Source: an uncultured Clostridia bacterium (GTDB lineage Bacteria; Bacillota; Clostridia; Christensenellales; CAG-314). Taken from it: a stretch of 64,000 bases of DNA. Under the pieces are notes generated by a model. That model did no database searches and had not been told where the DNA came from. It worked only from the letters and a program-made list of their open reading frames with translations. The stretch covers positions 1 to 64,000 of the forward strand of contig CALVWF010000004.1 of the NCBI GenBank assembly GCA_944364615.1. Direction: 5' to 3'. Positions 37,051-46,252 of this stretch are shown here, in pieces. Positions within the stretch are counted from its first letter, which is position 1. Every line of letters begins with the position of its first letter. Position numbers and translations under genes: made by a program.

Positions 37051-37085
37051 AAAAAGGTTTTCTGTTTCACGCAGAAAACCTTTTT
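37051..37085. terminator. Bidirectional terminator between flavin reductase and nitroreductase
   Basis: A 14-bp perfect stem (AAAAAGGTTTTCTG and its complement) with a short loop; A- and T-runs on both sides. Confidence 0.85.
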
Positions 37086-37149
37086 TACAAATTATTTAGC
37101 AATTTTTAAATCGAACATATTAGTTAACTGAATATTTTACTTATAAATT

Positions 37150-37655
37150 CTACATAAACTTTACTGTTTCTTCGAGCGGTTTTCTTTTAGTGTGCAAAGG
37201 ATTGCCCTGATAACTTTCATCGGCATATCCAAGCGAAATCAGACAAACGGGCTGAATGTTTTCCGGCAATCCGAATACTTTTTTAACGTTCGCGGCGTTG
37301 AATTTTCTGACCCAAATACTGTCGACGCCAAGGTTTGTGGCTTCCAATATCATGTGCGTCGCAACTATACACGCGTCCGTTTCGTAAGAAGAATATCCGT
37401 CGTCGCTCCACGCAATATTCTTGTCCGAACACACCAGCAATACCGACGGCGCGTTATATCTGCACGGAGTAATTTCATCGGTTTTATTCAATGCTTCGGC
37501 AGATTGCAACACATAAATTTGTTGCGGTTGCAAATTTTTTGCGGTGGGCGCAAGACTTCCGATTTTTAAAATTTGTTCCAACGTTTTTTCGTCAACTTTT
37601 CTGTTCTGAATTTTCTTGTCGCTGTTCTTTTCTTGACAACTTCTTCAAATTCCAT
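37150..37655 (-). pseudogene. Nitroreductase-family gene with a one-base frameshift
   Basis: From the ATG at 37655 (after AAGGAGA) the frame reads MEFEEVVKKRTATRKFRTE, a standard nitroreductase start, then shifts and soon stops. In the next frame the family continues from VDEKTLEQILKIGSLAPTAKNLQPQ to the natural end at 37150. Adding one base in the A4 run (37597-37600, minus sense) restores a single 167-aa FMN-dependent oxidoreductase. Either a true recent mutation or a sequencing/assembly error in a homopolymer. The downstream part alone (143 aa from a TTG) would lack the FMN-binding Arg segment. Confidence 0.85.
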
Positions 37656-37656
37656 A

Positions 37657-37956
37657 TTATTCTCCTTTATATTCGCTAAATCTGTAAACTTTCATTTTCA
37701 GTTTATACTTGGTTCTGAGCGTTGCGATTTCTTGCATTAAAGGGGATTTGTGATGTAAATCCAAGGCTTCCTGACTGTCCCAACAATCAATCAGCAACAC
37801 CGTTTCCTCATCGTCTAACGGATAAAAGTATTCGTATTTCGTGTTGCCTTTTTCCTGTCTTACTCTATTTACTATACCTGAAGAAATCATCTCCTCGGCA
37901 AATTTTCTTGCGTTTCCGTTTTGCCCCGTGTAATAAATATTTATCGTTAAACTCAT
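37657..37956 (-). CDS. Antibiotic biosynthesis monooxygenase (ABM) domain protein
   Basis: A 99-aa single-domain ABM protein of the ferredoxin-like dimeric alpha-beta barrel type. Typical features: an opening strand SLTINIYYTGQN, then YEYFYPLDDEETVLLIDCWDSQEALDLHHKSPLM, in which W59 and the HHKS segment match the family. Members act as small quinone or heme monooxygenases, or have unknown roles. Its stop lies one base before the nitroreductase ATG, so the two form an operon. GGAGC ribosome site. Confidence 0.85.
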   Translation of the reverse strand: MSLTINIYYTGQNGNARKFAEEMISSGIVNRVRQEKGNTKYEYFYPLDDEETVLLIDCWDSQEALDLHHKSPLMQEIATLRTKYKLKMKVYRFSEYKGE

Positions 37957-38556
37957 ACTTGCTCCTTTATATCGTTAAATTCGAACGGTTGAACACAGTT
38001 CCGTTGCCAATACCTTTTACAACGTACAGGCATTTAAAATCCGTAGGTGACAAACTTTCCTACGCAACAAAAACTTTTCTCAACGCTTGCGTAGCCCTGT
38101 TAAAATCATCGCACTATCACCCGATAATCGGACAAAGCGTCTTTCCGACAATCGGTCTGCACTTAATACCGCCGATAAAAACTCTTTTAAATGTTTTGCT
38201 TGCTCGCTCTGTTAACTATTATAATACGAATCGGGATTTTAAGTCAAACGATTTTTGATTCAGTACGGCAACGACGCCGTTGTCCGTCGGTAAATTAAAA
38301 TGCAACTCTGTTAAAAAATACTTTAAAAACGTATATTTTTCCGTAAGATAATGATGTTTTACCGCAATCGGGATTTTACTTAATCAATCGCGCAGGCGTA
38401 TTTTAAGCGTTTTAGTCCGTAAAAAGATAAAGAGATAAAAGACAAATCGATTTATAAGACGTACGTTTTAAAAACATAATTCAAGTTGATTGTAAGACAT
38501 TAAAATGTCGGTGAAAGTACGGTACCGTTTTTTAATTTAAAAAAGCAACATCAGAC
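37957..38556. other. Intergenic region, no gene seen
   Basis: About 600 bp with scattered short ORFs that show no family features or ribosome sites. A CAACG/CGTTG hairpin near 38268-38284 is the only structure noted. It probably contains the promoter of the ABM-nitroreductase pair near its left end. Confidence 0.4.
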
Positions 38557-38588
38557 AAAAACAAAGAACGCGACGTCGCGTTCTTTGT
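38557..38588 (-). terminator. Terminator: 28-bp perfect palindrome after the membrane-protein gene
   Basis: ACAAAGAACGCGAC and its exact complement (38561-38588), with a U-rich tail on the minus strand. It ends the 38638-40168 transcript. Confidence 0.75.
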
Positions 38589-38637
38589 CAATTTATCTGT
38601 TTTTTTGTGAAATTTATACTGTATGTAACTATTGCGG

Positions 38638-39591
38638 TCATTGTTCAGTCCTTTCAAAGCCGTTGTTTTCCATGAGTTTTTGTAATTTACCAACGACGTT
38701 AAGCGTGCGGAAAAAGTAGACGGCACGACCGACCAGCCAAACAAACAACAGTATTTCGGACAAAATACAACAAACGATTTTCCACAATAAAGGCATACGT
38801 CTCCACAGAGATTTTTCGCGCACAATATCCCCCGATACGGAGTCTTCACTCATGGTCGCCCTGTACACCATCGAACCGTAAACGGTACTTCTGACAAGCA
38901 GTATTTCCATAAAACTTTCCATGTCTGAATCAGACTTTTCGCATTTGCCATTCGACGCTTTGAAAACATTGTGTTCTTTTCCGTAAATGCTGACGTAGGG
39001 AAGCACGACAATATAAAGGGAACACAGCGTTATAAACACACCCACCGCAGTACCGGTCAGAGCATTGGGCAATTCCGTGCCGTAGGTGCCTGTAAAATCA
39101 AGTATTACGATTTGTGTTGTCATAATGGCAATAAACGCTGCGCAAAGATTTATTACTTTAATCATCAGAAAACAATTTCCCCTGACCCTATTGCCTGCAA
39201 GTCCCGTCAAGGCTAAAATAAGTTCGGCAAAAGCAATAAAAGCAGTCAGTGAAACATTTGCTATGTTGTTGTCGGAAGTTTTTCTGCCCGTAAGAAATAT
39301 TGCCCATGTAAACAACAAATAGAGTACACTTGCAAAAAACAGAAACAGAAATACGCGGTTTTTACTTTTACCTATCCCACTGCCTTTCTTTATTTCCGTA
39401 ATACATGTAAACTTTGCCAACAGCAACGCCGCTGAATAAGCGGATATACCCAATAAAAAGACATCGTAAAACAGTCCGACAATGAATTTGACTGTTATCA
39501 GCAGGGCAGAAACACGTACGGCAAAGGAAGAATTAAAAAGCATCCTTTCTTGCTCTGACATATCCTGATATTTTTTTACAAATCTGATCAT
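38638..39591 (-). CDS. Multispanning membrane protein, function unknown
   Basis: A 317-aa protein with about seven hydrophobic segments (first near 27-47, last near 270-290) and a short polar loop near 210-235 (KASNGKCEKSDSDME). No family recognised. The ATG follows AAGGCGG. It follows another membrane protein by 43 bp, probably in one operon, with a TetR regulator transcribed away from the pair. Confidence 0.65.
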   Translation of the reverse strand: MIRFVKKYQDMSEQERMLFNSSFAVRVSALLITVKFIVGLFYDVFLLGISAYSAALLLAKFTCITEIKKGSGIGKSKNRVFLFLFFASVLYLLFTWAIFLTGRKTSDNNIANVSLTAFIAFAELILALTGLAGNRVRGNCFLMIKVINLCAAFIAIMTTQIVILDFTGTYGTELPNALTGTAVGVFITLCSLYIVVLPYVSIYGKEHNVFKASNGKCEKSDSDMESFMEILLVRSTVYGSMVYRATMSEDSVSGDIVREKSLWRRMPLLWKIVCCILSEILLFVWLVGRAVYFFRTLNVVGKLQKLMENNGFERTEQ

Positions 39592-39634
39592 TGTCGGACC
39601 GCCTTTAATGATATTTCAACACGTCTTTTAAAAT

Positions 39635-40168
39635 TCAGATGACTGCCGTTTTGAGCAAGTCGTTACCCTCTTCTAAAATATTGGCAAGTTTTTCCTCGCT
39701 GTCATCTATTACGGGAAGAACCGTCTTAGACTTCTGCGCAACCATTTTTCTGTATATCGGGTAATTGACGGAACACAGAAAAATTCCCAAAACCCCAAGC
39801 ACTACGCCTCCGATCAGTGCGGGAATGCTGTTTTCATACAACATTACAAGACACATTGCACCGCCAAATACAAGCGTTGCAATTATTCCGAACGTATAAG
39901 AGAAAATACTTGCAAATCTTGTCTTGGAACTTTCAAGATTGTCTATTGTGTGCAAAACGTTTTCCGCCTGTCTTTCCAGTCTGGAAAGTTCCGATTTGTG
40001 CGGAATTTTTCTGTTGCGTTTCAACGACAGTGTTACACCGTCCAGCGATGTAGATACAGCGGTTACTTCCCATCCAAAGGCTTCATACATATCCGCGGTC
40101 TTAAATTGTTCTTTTGCTTTAACGCTTACCGTCTTATATTCATAAGACACAAAATCTTTTTCCTGCAT
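39635..40168 (-). CDS. Two-helix membrane protein with N-terminal soluble domain
   Basis: A 177-aa protein. Residues 1-55 (YEYKTVSVKAKEQFKTADMYEAFGWEVTAV) look like a DUF4177-type domain, seen in small proteins of unknown role; two hydrophobic helices follow at about 88-108 and 113-135, then a polar tail. The ATG follows AAGGAG. The adjacent divergent TetR gene is a candidate regulator. Confidence 0.7.
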   Translation of the reverse strand: MQEKDFVSYEYKTVSVKAKEQFKTADMYEAFGWEVTAVSTSLDGVTLSLKRNRKIPHKSELSRLERQAENVLHTIDNLESSKTRFASIFSYTFGIIATLVFGGAMCLVMLYENSIPALIGGVVLGVLGIFLCSVNYPIYRKMVAQKSKTVLPVIDDSEEKLANILEEGNDLLKTAVI

Positions 40169-40221
40169 TTTTAATACACTCCTTAAATTTATTTACGGAC
40201 AGTCCCCGAAGGCCTTCTCGG

Positions 40222-40250
40222 TTGACTTTTCCGTGAGACAAGTGTATCAT
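40222..40250 (+). promoter_or_regulatory. Promoter of the TetR-family gene
   Basis: TTGACT (40222-40227), 17-bp spacer, TATCAT (40245-40250). No clear TetR palindrome was found in the divergent region. Confidence 0.65.
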
Positions 40251-40346
40251 ATATTAAAAAATTGCAATCCGCAAACGATTAAATGACCGATTAGACAGTT
40301 TTGCCAAAATGTAAAAGCAAATGAGACAAAAGGAGAATTGTGTATC

Positions 40347-40871
40347 ATGGAATACTTCAGAGACGATTATACTAAACACTATATAGTTCAGGCGCTGTTC
40401 AGATTGATGGCTGATTACAGTTACGAAAAAATATCGATCATAGATATTGTCAAAAAAGCGGGTGTCGGACGGGCGACTTTTTACCGTTACTTTAAAAGCA
40501 AAGAAGACGTAATAAAGTTTTACTTCGAACACAACAGAATTCAGTTTGTATTTAACCAACACTATTTTCCCAGATGCAAAAAGGATTACGAAACCATTGC
40601 CGCACAGGCGCTTACGATGTTTCAGGACAACAAACAGTTGCTCAAATTGCTTAAAAACGCCAACCTCGAATACCTGTATCTTGAATATATGAACGCAAAT
40701 TTCAGTGAAACATTTTCCAAGGAATATTCTGACCGCAGTCCATATGAACCTTATATTTATGCCGGCATGCTTTTCAACGTTTCCATGAAATGGCTCGAGG
40801 ATGACTGCAAAGAACCGGTTGAATCATTGAGCAAAACGATAGTCAACGCCATTTATTTCGAACAGAACTGA
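40347..40871 (+). CDS. TetR/AcrR-family regulator
   Basis: A 174-aa regulator. The helix-turn-helix is clear: YSYEKISIIDIVKKAGVGRATFYRYFKSKEDVIKF (about 23-57). The C-terminal 115 residues are a helical ligand-binding and dimer domain resembling TetR_C-type tails. The ATG at 40347 is chosen; a GTG three codons earlier is closer to the GGAG and cannot be excluded. It probably controls itself or the divergent membrane-protein genes. Confidence 0.85.
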   Translation: MEYFRDDYTKHYIVQALFRLMADYSYEKISIIDIVKKAGVGRATFYRYFKSKEDVIKFYFEHNRIQFVFNQHYFPRCKKDYETIAAQALTMFQDNKQLLKLLKNANLEYLYLEYMNANFSETFSKEYSDRSPYEPYIYAGMLFNVSMKWLEDDCKEPVESLSKTIVNAIYFEQN

Positions 40872-41646
40872 CCTGTACTTGTCAGTCGGCACTTTTATTA
40901 AAAATCACCTTTCACCGACATTCGTTGCCGAATTCCGAAAAGGTGACACAAAAGCGCACAAAACTGCAAAGTCAAACCCGTTTGACGCCCAAAGTTACCT
41001 TTCCCCACTAATGAGTAGATGCAAAGCGGAAATAAACGGCGAACAATTTGTCGGAACGTCGGTAAAGAAATCGGGCAACGTTCCTGAAAGGGAACTCTTT
41101 GTTGCATACGTCTGCACTTCTGTGGCAATATGCTTGCGGAATCAGATAATTTACTGCATTGCACTGCTTTGAAAACAACATTCAGAAAATTCGACACAGA
41201 AAAGGCAATCGGCTACTCAAACGCACTTCCGACGCGTATGCGCACCGATAGTATTTAAACAAAAAGTACGGATTTGTCTGCCGATTGTTTGTACACGCAA
41301 AAAATCACAGTCAATTGCCGTGCGCCATTAAAGCGATGTACTTTAATGGCGCTTGTTTTATATACCGAAAAAGCCGTCAAAAAGTTTGCCGTGAATTAAT
41401 ACCGTTCGTTTCACCTATACAATCGATAAACGTTTTTAGCAAACCTCAGCGTGACGAACACATTATAATCGGCAAGCAAAAACAGGCATATTTTTGCGGT
41501 CAGCCGCAGACACAAACCATTGCAAAAAATTTCGGCAAAACACGGATACGTAAAAAAGACAACGACTTTAAACGACACTGTTTTCCTTCGAATAAACGAT
41601 TTTTGCGTAAAATTTGTAAAAAACAGGCGCGAAAGCATAATTTTTG
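40872..41646. other. Long intergenic region with one terminator-like hairpin
   Basis: No supported gene; short ORFs on both strands (for example 40879-41172) lack ribosome sites and family features. A 12-bp stem GCGCCATTAAAG and complement (41322-41352) is followed by TTGTTTTA, like a plus-strand terminator with no identified gene before it, leaving open a small transcript in 40900-41320. Confidence 0.4.
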
Positions 41647-41675
41647 TTGCAAATACACGCCGATTAATGTATCAT
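41647..41675 (+). promoter_or_regulatory. Promoter of tldD
   Basis: TTGCAA (41647-41652), 17-bp spacer, TATCAT (41670-41675), about 30 bp before the start codon. It confirms that the in-frame extension upstream of 41708 is not coding. Confidence 0.65.
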
Positions 41676-41707
41676 ATTACACAAATAAATTAAAAGGGGT
41701 GTTAATT

Positions 41708-43102
41708 ATGTTGTCGAAAAAACTTATCAGCAATGTACTCAACACTGCGCTTACCACAGGAGGAGACTTCGCGGAGTTGTACGAGGAAAAAACCGTCTAC
41801 AACAACATGACTCTTGACAACGGCAAGATAACGGAAGTTTCGTCAAGCATAGTAAGCGGAGCGGGATTGCGTATACTTAAACAATTGCAAAGCGTTTACG
41901 GGTACACCAACAATCTTACGGCAAAGGCGTTGAATCAACTTGCCGAAAGTCTTGCGAGTTCCTTTAAAGGAAGTAAGACCGTAAACGTGGAAAACATCAA
42001 AAGACACGTGCAGGGTAAACATCACCGCCCGAAAATCAAGTGGGAAGACGTCACGAAGCAACAGAAAGCGGAATTGCTTAAAAAGGCGTATCTTGCCTGC
42101 AAGCAAGTGGACGAGCGCATAGTACGTGTAGTAGTAACGCTTGCCGACAATACAATGAATGTGCAAATCACAAATTCCGACTGTCATCAGTACACCGATA
42201 CGCGTAGCCGCGGAAGACTGTCCGTCGTTGCTTACGCCGCCGAAGGTGACAAACTGGAAACTTTTCACGAAGGTCCTGGGGCGCAATGCGGTATTGAGTA
42301 TTTCGACGAAGTGGACGTAGAAGAAACCGCGCGTCAGGCGGGCAAAAAAGCGATTGAAATGCTGAAAGCGGAAGAATGTCCGTCAGGCAAAATGGACGTC
42401 GTAATAGGCAACGCTTTCGGCGGAGTAATTTTTCACGAGGCTTGCGGACACTCTCTCGAAGCCACTTCGGTGTCTAAAAACATGTCGGTATTTGCAGGCA
42501 AACTCGGTCAGCAGATAGCTTCGAAGGTGGTTACCGCTGTGGACGACGGTACAATCGAAAATGCATGGGGTTCGGGAAATATAGACGACGAGGGCAACAA
42601 AACACAAAAAACAGTGCTCATTAAAAACGGCATCCTGCAAAACTATCTTGTGGACAAGTTCAACGGCAGAAGAATGAACACTCCCGCTAACGGAGCATGT
42701 CGCAGACAGTCCTACAAATTCGAGCCTACTTCCCGTATGTCAAACACTTTTATATGCAACGGCAAGAGCACGCCTGAAGAAATAATCGCAAAGACAAAAT
42801 TCGGTCTTTACGCCAAATCAATGGGAGGCGGTTCGGTAAATCCCGTAACAGGAGACTTCAACTTTGCCGTAAACGAAGGTTACCTCATCGAAGACGGCAA
42901 GATTACCAAGCCCGTAAAAGGCGCAACTCTTATTGGAACGGGGGCGGAAGTACTGCTCAACATCGACATGGTAGGAAACGACCTCAAACGTGCACAGGGT
43001 ATGTGCGGTTCGGTGTCGGGTACTATTCCTGCCGATGTGGGTCAGCCGACCATCAGGGTACGTAACATTACAGTAGGAGGAAGAGGAGGCGCGATAAAAT
43101 GA
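41708..43102 (+). CDS. tldD: TldD, catalytic subunit of TldD/TldE metalloprotease
   Basis: A 464-aa zinc metallopeptidase subunit. The catalytic motif HEACGH is at 243-248 with the downstream GRMNTPANGACRRQSYKFEPTSRMSNTFI and GRGGAIK-type ends of the family. TldD works as a heterodimer with TldE, degrading unfolded peptides and in some bacteria maturing RiPPs or degrading antitoxins. The ATG at 41708 follows AAAAGGGG; the 141-codon upstream extension lies before the promoter. tldE overlaps by ATGA. Confidence 0.95.
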   Translation: MLSKKLISNVLNTALTTGGDFAELYEEKTVYNNMTLDNGKITEVSSSIVSGAGLRILKQLQSVYGYTNNLTAKALNQLAESLASSFKGSKTVNVENIKRHVQGKHHRPKIKWEDVTKQQKAELLKKAYLACKQVDERIVRVVVTLADNTMNVQITNSDCHQYTDTRSRGRLSVVAYAAEGDKLETFHEGPGAQCGIEYFDEVDVEETARQAGKKAIEMLKAEECPSGKMDVVIGNAFGGVIFHEACGHSLEATSVSKNMSVFAGKLGQQIASKVVTAVDDGTIENAWGSGNIDDEGNKTQKTVLIKNGILQNYLVDKFNGRRMNTPANGACRRQSYKFEPTSRMSNTFICNGKSTPEEIIAKTKFGLYAKSMGGGSVNPVTGDFNFAVNEGYLIEDGKITKPVKGATLIGTGAEVLLNIDMVGNDLKRAQGMCGSVSGTIPADVGQPTIRVRNITVGGRGGAIK

Positions 43103-44424
43103 TTAATTCGAAAAAAATATTTCAACTTGCGCAGCAACAAGGTATTCAGTCACTTGAACTCTTTACCAAACGTACCGCCCGACTGTCGGTAATTTCCTAC
43201 CGTAACGAAGTGGAAAACATGACAAGCGCAGACACCACTTCTTTGTACGCAAGAGGACTGTACAACGGCAAGATGGGTTACGCCAACACAGAACTGCTGG
43301 ACGCAACAACCGGACAGTTTGTAATTGAACAGATTAAGGAAAACGCGGAAATAACGGACAGCGAAGAACAACAGCAAATCTTTAAGGGATCGCCTAAATA
43401 CAAAAAAGTCAAGACCTACAACCCGTTGCTCGAACAATGGACGGCACAGGACAAAGTTATTTTCGCAAAGCAACTGGAAAACAAAATCCGCTATCTTGAC
43501 AGCAGAGTGGACGACGCTCGCGTGGAAGTAGAATACTGCGTAACCGAAACAATGCTGGAAAACTCCTTCGGGCTTAAACTCAAGAGCAGACGCAATTATT
43601 TCGTAATTTACGCCGACGTGGTAGTAAAAGACGGCGATGTAAAAAAGAACGGGTACTCCATTACCGTTGACAACGACATGCAGAAACTGGACGTTGACGC
43701 AATAGCAAAAGAAGGAGTGGACAACGCTATAGCCAAACTGGGCGCACAGCCATGCGATTCGGGCAGATACAGCGTTATTTTCAATCCCGAAGTCACTGCC
43801 AATCTGGTAAACTTCTTTGTCAAAAACGCTATTGCCGAAGAAGTCCAGAAACACTCATCCGTTTTCGAAGGAAAACTCAACGAAGAAGTAGCGTCAAGAT
43901 GCGTAACCGTAACCGAAATGCCCATTCGAAACGACTATACGGGCGCTGCGTTTGACGATGAAGGCGTGGCAACCTACAACAAGCCTATAATCAGCAAAGG
44001 TATACTTAAAACATATGCCTACAACCTCACCACTGCCGAAAAAGACGGAGTACAGTCCACCGGAAACGCACAGCGCACGGGCGCAGGCAAGATAGGCACC
44101 GGATTTAATACACTTTGTCTCAAACCGGGCAATATACGCGAAGAACATCTCATAGGATCCGTTGCTCGCGGACTGTACATTACTTCAGTGCAGGGACTTC
44201 ACGCAGGAATGAATCCTCATTCGGGCAACTTCTCACTGCAAGCGGAAGGCTTCGAAATAGAGGACGGAGTCAAGGGACGTCCAGTTGCGCTCATAACCAT
44301 TGCCGGAAACCTGTTTGACATGTTCAAAGACGTCAAGGCGGTAGCCTCCAACAGCAAACTTTCCTATCTCGGCGTCGAATGTCCCAGCATCAAGGTGGGC
44401 AGCATAGCCGTTTCAGGCAAATAA
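43099..44424 (+). CDS. tldE: TldE/PmbA, partner subunit of the metalloprotease
   Basis: A 441-aa PmbA/TldE-family protein, homologous to TldD but without the HExxxH motif. Typical segments include RRNYFVIYADVVVKDGD, YNLTTAEKDGVQSTGNAQRT and GMNPHSGNFSLQAEGFEIEDG. It shares the ATGA overlap with tldD, matching the obligate heterodimer. A strong terminator follows, so the pair is a two-gene operon. Confidence 0.95.
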   Translation: MINSKKIFQLAQQQGIQSLELFTKRTARLSVISYRNEVENMTSADTTSLYARGLYNGKMGYANTELLDATTGQFVIEQIKENAEITDSEEQQQIFKGSPKYKKVKTYNPLLEQWTAQDKVIFAKQLENKIRYLDSRVDDARVEVEYCVTETMLENSFGLKLKSRRNYFVIYADVVVKDGDVKKNGYSITVDNDMQKLDVDAIAKEGVDNAIAKLGAQPCDSGRYSVIFNPEVTANLVNFFVKNAIAEEVQKHSSVFEGKLNEEVASRCVTVTEMPIRNDYTGAAFDDEGVATYNKPIISKGILKTYAYNLTTAEKDGVQSTGNAQRTGAGKIGTGFNTLCLKPGNIREEHLIGSVARGLYITSVQGLHAGMNPHSGNFSLQAEGFEIEDGVKGRPVALITIAGNLFDMFKDVKAVASNSKLSYLGVECPSIKVGSIAVSGK

Positions 44425-44495
44425 GCAAGTTGACACTGCTACACTGTTTGCAAATTTGACACACGTACACTGTTTTTCAATACAAATAACAATTG

Positions 44496-44524
44496 CGCCG
44501 TCGCACACTGCGACGGCGTTTTTT
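44496..44524 (+). terminator. Terminator of tldD-tldE
   Basis: 9-bp GC-rich stem CGCCGTCGC/GCGACGGCG with a 5-nt loop followed by six T. Confidence 0.92.
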
Positions 44525-44676
44525 ATTCTGTCGTGGCATTATTTCTGTTTCTATGTTTACGCAATTTCCCATAGATAACAGTAAATGCACTGTCGGCATA
44601 GTATATAAAAGACTTCCCCATTGCCGACAGAAATAACGGAAAGTTACATAGCACAAACTGATCAGGAGGACTGCAA

Positions 44677-46047
44677 ATGGGTGTTACAAGTTCAAACAAA
44701 TTGACAAACGTTTCGGAAACGGGCTGTAAAGGCAACTTTAAAGTTACGCTTGCCCTCAGCGCGTCACCGGACATAATAAACTCACCTACCGACATCGTGC
44801 TTATTCTTGACAAATCGGGAAGTATGGCCGGCGTTCCGTTTGAAAGTCTTAAAGAAGGAGCACGCACATTTATAGATATAATAGAAAAGTCCACCGACGG
44901 ACAGCAGGACGGGCAAATAGGCGCAGGAAGTCGTATAGGAATCGTCGGATTTTCTTCGACTGCGACAATAGAATCGCCCCTCACCACGTCCGTGGCAGAT
45001 TTGAAAAACTCTCTTGACCTGATGGTGGCTGGAGGGGCTACAAATCATCAGGCGGCTTTTCAGACGGCTTTCGACATGATGGATCTGAACAACGGTAAAG
45101 CCAAGGTAATGGTAATGTTTACCGACGGTAAAACCACCGAAGGTCCGCCTGCCGAACCTACAACCGCAATGATCCGCAGTAAGGGCATACTGATATACTG
45201 TATAGGACTGAGCGGCACGGGCGGGATAGAAATAACTATGCTTGAATCCTGGGCGTCGCAACCGTCGGCATCTTATGTCAGCATTGCGCCCGACCCTGCC
45301 GACCTTGAACTGATATTTGCCGAACTGGCGGCAAATATTTCCCGTCCCGGGGCTACCGGCATAGTGATAAAAGAACTTCTGGAAGATGATTTCGAATTGA
45401 CAGGCACGTACATTCCCTCAAAGGGCACTGCCGAAATAACGGGAAAAAGATCGCTTGAATGGAAAATAGACAAACTCGGCACCGACTCCAACGAAAGCGC
45501 AACCCTGCAATTCGGCGTGCGCCATACAGGAAAGACGGGCGGTACAAAATTTTTCAACAAATCCGTCAACTATTCAGACAACGAGGGAAATGCGGTAATT
45601 TTTCCCAATCCCACAATCGACGTAAAATGCGATGTGGTAACGGTTGCGGAAAAATGTCCGAAAAAACGCGCCGTAACGTTGTCTTCCTGCGAAGACTTCG
45701 TCACGGTGGATGCGGGAAAAGTGCGGTTGCAATCGCAGGGAAGAATACTTCAACTGGATCTTACTCTGACAAACGTCTGTCCATTTAAAGAAGTTGTAAT
45801 GGCTGTCGTCATAACGGAAAAGCCCGACAACATCAAAAGGGGAATGAAGGTATTCACAATACCTCCTCACACAAATTCGAAATGTTCGGATGTCAAGGTG
45901 AAAAATGTCGTATTCATACTTCCCGACGACTGTACAGACATGTGCCGTACAAGAAAATTCGACGTGCAGGTGCTCGCCCACTACGCATCCACCGATTACG
46001 GCTGCTACCTCGACGATGAAGAAGACGGTCAGTCGCAATTACAGTGA
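44677..46047 (+). CDS. von Willebrand factor A domain protein, cytoplasmic, Cys-rich C-terminus
   Basis: A 456-aa protein. The VWA domain (about 38-220) has a complete metal-ion-dependent adhesion site: DKSGS (45-49), a conserved Thr region (GGATNHQ) and FTDGKTT. A beta-rich middle domain (about 225-325) and a C-terminal domain (about 330-440) with about nine Cys follow. There is no signal peptide or membrane segment, unusual for a VWA protein with so many Cys; they may bind metal. The ATG follows AGGAGGA. Family role unknown; it follows tldDE but after a terminator, so it is a separate unit. Confidence 0.8.
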   Translation: MGVTSSNKLTNVSETGCKGNFKVTLALSASPDIINSPTDIVLILDKSGSMAGVPFESLKEGARTFIDIIEKSTDGQQDGQIGAGSRIGIVGFSSTATIESPLTTSVADLKNSLDLMVAGGATNHQAAFQTAFDMMDLNNGKAKVMVMFTDGKTTEGPPAEPTTAMIRSKGILIYCIGLSGTGGIEITMLESWASQPSASYVSIAPDPADLELIFAELAANISRPGATGIVIKELLEDDFELTGTYIPSKGTAEITGKRSLEWKIDKLGTDSNESATLQFGVRHTGKTGGTKFFNKSVNYSDNEGNAVIFPNPTIDVKCDVVTVAEKCPKKRAVTLSSCEDFVTVDAGKVRLQSQGRILQLDLTLTNVCPFKEVVMAVVITEKPDNIKRGMKVFTIPPHTNSKCSDVKVKNVVFILPDDCTDMCRTRKFDVQVLAHYASTDYGCYLDDEEDGQSQLQ

Positions 46048-46072
46048 CACAATAAATTAACAAACGGCAAAG

Positions 46073-46096
46073 AGGGGGAAAATTTTCCCCCTTTTT
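46073..46096 (+). terminator. Terminator after the VWA gene
   Basis: 10-bp stem AGGGGGAAAA/TTTTCCCCCT followed by TTTT, nested in a longer CGGCAAA...TTTGCCG pairing (46066-46100). Confidence 0.7.
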
Positions 46097-46192
46097 GCCG
46101 TATAAAGAGGAAAAAAAAGAAATTTTATACCCTTAAAACGAATTTTAAGTGCTGAAAAATCATTTTTTTGTAATTTTTGTGGCTAAAAACAA

Positions 46193-46222
46193 TTGACAAA
46201 TGCTCAACAGGGATAGTATAGT
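46193..46222 (+). promoter_or_regulatory. Promoter of the leader peptide and ABC operon
   Basis: TTGACA (46193-46198), 18-bp spacer, TATAGT (46217-46222). Predicted start near 46229, about 24 nt before the leader-peptide ATG. Confidence 0.75.
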
Positions 46223-46252
46223 ATCACCATACTACTTGAAAAGGTGTGTACA

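Noticed and set aside
37150..37581. Treating the 143-codon TTG-started ORF as a complete short nitroreductase
   Set aside because: A ribosome site, an ATG and the missing N-terminal family segment lie just upstream in another frame, so a frameshift explains it better.
40879..41197. Overlapping short ORFs on both strands after tetR
   Set aside because: No ribosome sites or recognisable features; treated as non-coding.
41285..41707. 141-codon N-terminal extension of tldD
   Set aside because: It lies upstream of the tldD promoter and contains a terminator-like hairpin; the normal TldD N-terminus begins at 41708.
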